A stretch of 64,000 nucleotides of DNA from Eupeodes corollae. Taxonomy: Eukaryota > Arthropoda > Insecta > Diptera > Syrphidae. The notes under the pieces were generated by a model. The model saw only the letters and a program-made list of their open reading frames with translations. It was not told where the DNA came from and ran no database searches. Shown piece after piece: positions 58,922-64,000 of this stretch. The first letter of the stretch is position 1, and each line of letters starts with the position of its first letter. Location: assembly GCF_945859685.1 (NCBI RefSeq), contig NC_079149.1, positions 16,155,118 through 16,219,117 on the forward strand. Direction: 5' to 3'. A program made the translations under genes and the position numbers.

Positions 58922-59259
58922 CTCACTTACTTAAGGTGGCGCTACAGTCCTGTGTGAACTAAGGCCTCACCTAACAAACTTCTCCATCTAACTTGGTCTC
59001 TAGCTTTATGCCTCCTGTTTCACGCTCTAAGTTGGGAGAGGTCACTTTCCTCTTATGCGCGGTCTTCCTCTACGCGCTGTCCTGTGGGTGAGGATTCGAA
59101 GACTTCCGGGCCGGAGCATTGGTTTAAATGCGTTCTACGTGACCCAGCCATCTTAATCGTCGCTGTACAGTCCTTACAGCTCGTCGTTCCACCTCCTCCT
59201 CCACTCCTCTTCGATGCATACGGGACCGTAGATCACACGAAAAACTTTTCTCTCGAACC
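58922..59259 (-). mobile_element. RTE-like LINE, family A, 338-bp 5'-truncated insertion
   Basis: Minus strand. It starts with the tail and AAGGTGGCGCTACAGTCCTG block and ends within the C-terminal coding region (LRWLGHVERI and FSCDLRSRMHRRGVEEEVE). A perfect 12-bp target duplication GATAAAATAAGA flanks it (58910-58921, 59260-59271). Confidence 0.9.
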
Positions 59260-59271
59260 GATAAAATAAGA

Positions 59272-59530
59272 ACAAAACAAATTTTTGAGTAACAATTATT
59301 TATTACAATAAATGACAATATTCTACTTGTCTTCATAATTATCAAGCCATATTGCATCGCAATCAAATTCTGCAGTATCTTCAACATAATCCAGAGTGAA
59401 AATTTCATCAATTTCATAGCCGATCTCAGAAGGTTCCTCAGAAGGTTTTCCACTACGGTCTCCCTCTGAGATCAATTAAACTTAAATTGGTCGGCGCTTG
59501 CTGCTTGTAGCGGCTCCATCGGTCCCTTAT
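59272..59530. other. short AT-rich spacer
   Basis: Nothing recognised. Confidence 0.3.
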
Positions 59531-59880
59531 AGCCGAATCACAAACACGCTTCAGCTTCGCCTTCGTCTGCGTTACGGTGGGCCTGCTTCGAGGATGCTTT
59601 GAATGACATTATTTCTATTATTTCATCCCTTCAAAGAGCAAATATTCTGTTTGTTGACATTTTTGTACAGCTGTTGAGCTGCCAAACAAAGTAAATTTTC
59701 AAATAATTAAACTAGAGCTTCCGTTTGTAGTCACATTAGGTGACATTACGTTCTTTTCCTTACGGTTGTCAAACAAACCGTGAGGACAAAGCTCCATTCT
59801 GGTACCATGCATTGAGTTTCTATGACTGAACTCGTAAACGTCAGGTGAAGCGGATGCTGAAGCGTGTTTGTGATTCAGCC
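59531..59880. mobile_element. MITE with ~45-bp inverted ends
   Basis: The left end GAATCACAAACACGCTTCAGC (59535 on) matches the reverse complement of the right end (about 59855-59876) exactly over 20 bases. The match extends more weakly to CCGCTTCACCTGACGTTTAC. The centre has no coding sequence. No target duplication could be fixed. Confidence 0.6.
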
Positions 59881-60242
59881 ATTACTTGTTTCGACGTCAA
59901 TTCAAAGCTACTTGCCTAAAACATTCCAGCAATATTTTGCCACAAGTGGTCTAGCTACTTCGACCAGTAGCTCCTTCATTGCCATCGTCCAATTTGATGA
60001 TCTGCTACGTTTTAAACTTTGTTTTTCAGCCATTTCTAAAATGAAGGATATATATTTAAAAAAAAGTCACAATTACATATTAAAATAAGTATTATTCGAT
60101 TTACTTTTTAATCAAAATATTGCCACGAAAAATCAGCAGACGACAATCACAACAAATCTTAACTCTTGTGATCTGAAAAGAATTTGTTGCGTGTGCAGAT
60201 AAATTTAACTTTAATTGAGTTTCACAACAATAAAATTTAACT

Positions 60243-60568
60243 GGGCCTTAAGTCCCAGATATAATAGACTTAACCGAAAGTAAGCTAATGTCAAAACCAA
60301 ACGAAAAGTTATCAGAAGTTTTCGTCAAAACAAAAAGTAACCATAATGGATTCAAATAACTTAAGCAAATGCCAAACGAAATGCGTTTCAAATTTGACAT
60401 TTGCTTAAGCTCGAGCCATTTAAATTGCTCTTGCGCGAAAGTTAGCGAAATTAAACGAAACATGGCAGAAAGTTTATTATGGTTAGTGACATATAAGCCT
60501 GCGTATTGGTTCGTTCCCTTAAGCTGGCTTAAGCTCGGTTAAGTCTAGTATAGTTGAGGATTTAGCCC
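60243..60568. mobile_element. MITE with ~60-bp imperfect inverted ends
   Basis: The left arm has GGGCCTTAAGTCCCAGATAT, then TAGACTTAACCGA. The right arm in reverse complement has GGGCTAAATCC..., then TAGACTTAACCGA and AACGAACCAA. The central TAGACTTAACCGA blocks match exactly. The arms are unequal in length, so it is partly decayed. Confidence 0.5.
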
Positions 60569-60739
60569 TAAACCTAACTATTAAAATGTTTATTGGTAAG
60601 TCAAAATATTTAAAATCCAGTTAAATTTTTAATTGAATTTTAATTATTGGTAAGGCTCATTGAAAATATTAAAGTTAGCTAAAAACCATAGAATCCATTC
60701 TAATTTTATAAAAAACGCTTTTGACAGTGTTATATTTTT

Positions 60740-61816
60740 TAAAACTTTTTTCTGTGGGGCTATTGGAAAAACGTGGTCTATGCCCAAACTTCATAATCGA
60801 TTCAAGAATTTAAAGATATGAGGCATACTCACGATTAGATGCAAGAAGTTTAGTAAAACTGCAAAGTTTTGTTAACCTTAGTGAACGCATTTTTAAATCT
60901 TACGCAACACTGAAGAAAATGTAAATATTTGACATTTTTTCTGAAATGACTTCGTTTTTGTTAATATTATTGTTGGTATTACGAAGATATCAATAAGAAG
61001 TAGAAACGAATATATTGCTGAATTACTCGTTAAATTTTAAGGGGCTCAATGCTTAATGTGAACTATACCTAAACGTTCAATTTTTTTTCCGTGTTTCATT
61101 TGACATTTCTCAATTGCACAAAATATTGCTGCTGTTCGCGATAGTCCACCTCAACGTCATCGTTGATGGACATTATGCATAAAGACCTGCATTTATACGC
61201 TTACAAGGTGCAATTGACTCAAGGATTATAGCCTTTTGATCTTCATTTAATGATTAATTTTCTAAAAGAAATGATGCAAATTTTCAACCCAGTGGATTCA
61301 TCAATAAGCAGAATTGTCAAAAAAACAGTGCACAAAGAATGACTGTTTGGTGTGGTTTATGGGCTGGTGGCATAATCGGGCCGTATTTTTTCTAAAATGA
61401 GGCTGGTCAGGTATTTACTGCGAATGATGTTCGCTATCGTCAGAACACTCTTTACGGTCCGAGTTGGAAGATATGGATGTGGACGATATGTAATTTCATC
61501 TGATTTGATATCGTTGGACTTCTTTCTTTTTGGTTATTTGAAAGAAAAACAAAACGTCGATAAGTCAGCAATAATTCAAGAGCTAATGGATGGGATATTT
61601 CTGCAAATGACGGAATAGAACGTCAATTATTCCTCAGTGTCATCTAAAATTTGGAGGAGATCTGCCGAGGTTGGGGCTGTTATTTTGCCAGTATTTTGTT
61701 TCATAAATAATTGAACCATACCAATATTATCATAATAAAAAAAATGCAAATAATTTATTAAATTAGTTGTATTTTGTTCAAAATTAACATTGGCCCTTAA
61801 AATTTAACCACCCTTT
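60740..61816 (+). mobile_element. mariner-type transposase debris (third lineage)
   Basis: A first piece (60750-60800) reads LWGYWKNVVYAQTS, a transposase C-terminal block. A separate piece starts near 61100 (NIAAVRDSPPQRH), then has MTVWCGLWAGGIIGPYFF (61340), NEAGQVFTANDVRYR (61400), and EDMDVDDM joined directly to SLDFFLFGYLKEKQNVD (61510-61560), so the catalytic core between is deleted. The right terminus (...CCACCCTTTA, to 61816) matches the solo end at 2966-3019. It is dead. Confidence 0.65.
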
Positions 61817-62149
61817 ACATACATTTAATACATTTTGAAATTTCCTTTTGACATCGAAATTTTCTGCAAAACCATACAAATTTCGTTAGTCGTTCATATT
61901 TTATCCTTGTTTTGGCGATTCTTGGTACAATTTTCAGAAATGAATTGCAACTGTCACTCAAGGACATTTGTTGAACTTTTAAACAATAGGAGAACTTAAG
62001 ATAAATTTATGTTATTGCATAAATTAAATAACCGAAAGAAGAAAAAAGAACTTGGCCCTGTCTTTTAAATTTTCGTTTAAAATCGATTTTTTTATTTCAA
62101 ATAGTCTCCTAAGACCCCGAAAGTGTTCCTCCAAAAAAATGGTGGCAGA

Positions 62150-62250
62150 AAAAAGACTCGATACAGCTAGCTAGGGACAGAGCCGGCTGGAGACGAATGT
62201 TGGTTGAGACCCAGGTCCCCCCCGGACTGTAGTGCCACGTTGAGTAAGTA
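62150..62250 (+). mobile_element. RTE-like LINE 3' end fragment
   Basis: About 95 bp with AGCTAGCTAGGGACAGAGC, a GGTTGAGACCCAGGTCCC block, GGACTGTAGTGCCAC and a GAGTAAGTAA tail, matching the 3' end of the family A copies with substitutions. Confidence 0.65.
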
Positions 62251-62255
62251 AAGCT

Positions 62256-63106
62256 CATAACTTAGAGGATTTTTAACAGATTGACTTGAATATGTCTCTA
62301 AAAATGTGTACATTGTCTTTGAAAGTACGTGTGTTATCAACAACTTTTTGACAGTTTCCAGCAATTTTTTGACAAATGAAGCACCTGTGAAATGAAAGTT
62401 AAAAATTAGTATATATGATAAAATAAAAATTATTGGTTCATTATTATTAAAAAATTAGAGAAGCTCTGTTAGTCCAGCTGGAGACTCTGGAAAAAAGTAG
62501 ACGTCATCATAAAAACACTGTAGAGCCGGCATTTCGGAAAAAAGTTATCACTGTGTTATATATAATAACATCCCGTTTCTGTTATAGTAAAAATTGTATA
62601 AGTCTATTTTTTTATTCCTAACTTTCTTTAATTTTTGTTTAAGAATTTGAATAACTTTAGACTACATAGCACATGACATATCACAAAAATTTAAAGTAAA
62701 GGAACAGATATAATTTTATATGATGGTGTTCATATGTAATTCTTTTTGGGCTATTCTTTTTAAAATACCATCATTATATTTAAATTTTAATCAATTTTCA
62801 AAAATTAAAAATTTCTTCAAATGTCAAGAGACAGAAAAAAAAATAACAATACACTTCAATTTTAAATAGTCAACTCCATTCTAACTCCACTCAAATTGTG
62901 TTATTTTCTGTGTCCTTAAGTTCTGTCAGTGTATCAAAAATTTTAAAACCCTTTTTATATTCCGATGTTTATTGCACGGCTCTTCAAAGAACATGTTTGG
63001 TTCTGACACCATCGACTCTTTTTCATCATTTTGTACGTGTCTTTAGATTAAAAAAATTATTCGACTCCAAGAACAAATATTTAACACATTTTTTTCTTTC
63101 AAAGAA
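62256..63106. other. AT-rich intergenic DNA, nothing recognised
   Basis: No gene-like frame or terminal repeat seen. Confidence 0.4.
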
Positions 63107-63112
63107 TTTATT
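63107..63112 (-). terminator. poly(A) signal AATAAA of the second DHHC gene
   Basis: On the minus strand, only 14 nt past the stop codon, giving an unusually short 3' UTR. Confidence 0.45.
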
Positions 63113-63125
63113 CAATAAACATTTC

Positions 63126-64000
63126 TCAACTGTCTTTGTTTCCTTCATGTTGCATTTCCCATTCGACTCCATTATGTGGTAATTGACTTTTTATGAGAGG
63201 TGACATCCAAACTCTACTCATATTCCCTCCAAAAACAATTTCAAGATTTCTCCGCCAACCAAGATTGTATTTATACTTTCCGCGTTCATGACAAACTCCA
63301 CCTTGTAGAATTATACTCCCATGGTAAACAAACAGCAATACCGAATAAACAAATGCCAAAATATTCAAATTATAAATAATCAATGTCAGATTACTCCAAA
63401 ATGATCCTGTCACAAGCATTAACAAAGGACATGTCATTTTAAGCACTGTCAGACAGTTTCTATAGATAGCTGCTTTGACATACCATAAGTACAAACTATT
63501 GTAAACTAGGGCGTATGTGGAACCAATAAGTAAATAAACAACAAACATCATAAAATATCTATGATTCAAATGACCAATGCAACATCCTGTGAAAAGACAA
63601 TGGTGATCTCGTTTGACAATGCAAATCTTACACACCTTGCAGTGCCAGGACCGTGGTGGAACTAGTTTCTTACAAATGTCACAATTTCGCCAAAGTTTTA
63701 GTTTATCATTCTCTGTTGGTGGTTTCAATGTGATGGCTAAAATTAATTGAGTATTAATTTGTTTCTATTTTTATCACGAGACTGACTGTGAAACTCTCTT
63801 ACTATCGACACTTGTATCCAACATCATGCAAGCTATCATATTGCCTTTTATTTGAAAGACCAAAAACAGTGCAGCAATCATGGTGAAGGTGTGAAAAAAT
63901 CCACCAAACTCATGGAAAACCGGCAGCACAACTGTCATCTCGAAAATATATGTCACTGGGGTAAATATGAATATTAAAAGAAAACAAGCAATGTCAATGA
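63126..64000 (-). CDS. second DHHC-type palmitoyltransferase, partial at window edge
   Basis: Minus-strand exons are >64000-63803 and 63736-63126, joined in phase 1 by a 66-bp GT/AG intron, the same position and phase as in the neighbour. Exon 1 continues in frame to the window edge (DIACFLLIFIFTPVTY at the edge), so about 15 N-terminal residues are missing. It has two N-terminal membrane segments, CDICKKLVPPRSWHC, CKVCKIC, the catalytic RDHHC, TGCCIGHLNHRYF, and further membrane segments (MMFVVYLLIGSTYALVYNSL and a region after VLKMTCPLL). It lacks internal stops and keeps all the metal-binding cysteines. It is a diverged duplicate of the gene at 57.1 kb, of ZDHHC24-like type. Confidence 0.9.

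Noticed and set aside
1..64000. CRISPR arrays, bacterial operons or phage genes
   Set aside because: Spliced genes, AATAAA signals and eukaryotic transposons throughout; no regularly spaced short repeats of the CRISPR kind.

Overview
The window is insect DNA, almost certainly from a higher fly (Diptera, Brachycera). It is AT-rich, has short GT/AG introns, and carries four protein-coding host loci that can be supported plus one tRNA gene. Three of the loci match Drosophila genes: the ecdysteroidogenic glutathione S-transferase noppera-bo (GstE14, CG4688), the mitoribosomal PPR protein PTCD3/mS39 (CG4679), and ZDHHC24-like palmitoyltransferases (CG4676 type). From memory these Drosophila CG numbers are close together, so the order nobo - PTCD3 - DHHC probably reflects conserved microsynteny. 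The fourth locus (16.4-17.1 kb) is an intronless gene for an acidic protein I do not recognise. The species cannot be named from the window.

Layout. 0-15 kb: two inverted copies of a foldback-like repeat with internal ~170-bp tandem units (58-2955 and 13380-14822) enclose about 10 kb of retrotransposon fragments, a MITE and unassigned DNA. 16-17.2 kb: the acidic-protein gene with a TATA box and poly(A) signal. 18.8-28.7 kb: RTE-like LINEs, a tRNA-derived SINE, a Jockey-group LINE and a hAT remnant. 29.6-32.7 kb: a copia-type LTR element with complete LTRs and target-site duplication but large internal deletions. 33.2-39.2 kb: two DD41D mariner-type elements, a DD34E Tc1 relic and a MITE. 39.5-46.4 kb: noppera-bo in four exons; its 5.4-kb second intron holds a tRNA-Ala(AGC) gene, three MITEs and a LINE. 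46.7-53.9 kb: a mariner relic split by a MITE, then a near full-length RTE-like LINE split by a non-autonomous hAT element. 54.9-58.0 kb: PTCD3 (+) and a DHHC gene (-), convergent with 171 bp between stop codons. 58.9-62.3 kb: further LINE, MITE and mariner debris. 63.1-64.0 kb: a second DHHC gene (-), cut by the window edge.

The host genes do not form one pathway: nobo acts in ecdysteroid synthesis, PTCD3 in mitochondrial translation, and the DHHC enzymes in protein S-acylation. Most of the rest is transposon-derived, and several insertions can be dated relative to one another by nesting and by target-site duplications. I found no convincing new multi-gene system. The most interesting candidates are the unrecognised acidic protein gene, the foldback-like repeat with internal satellite-like units, and the tRNA gene inside the nobo intron.
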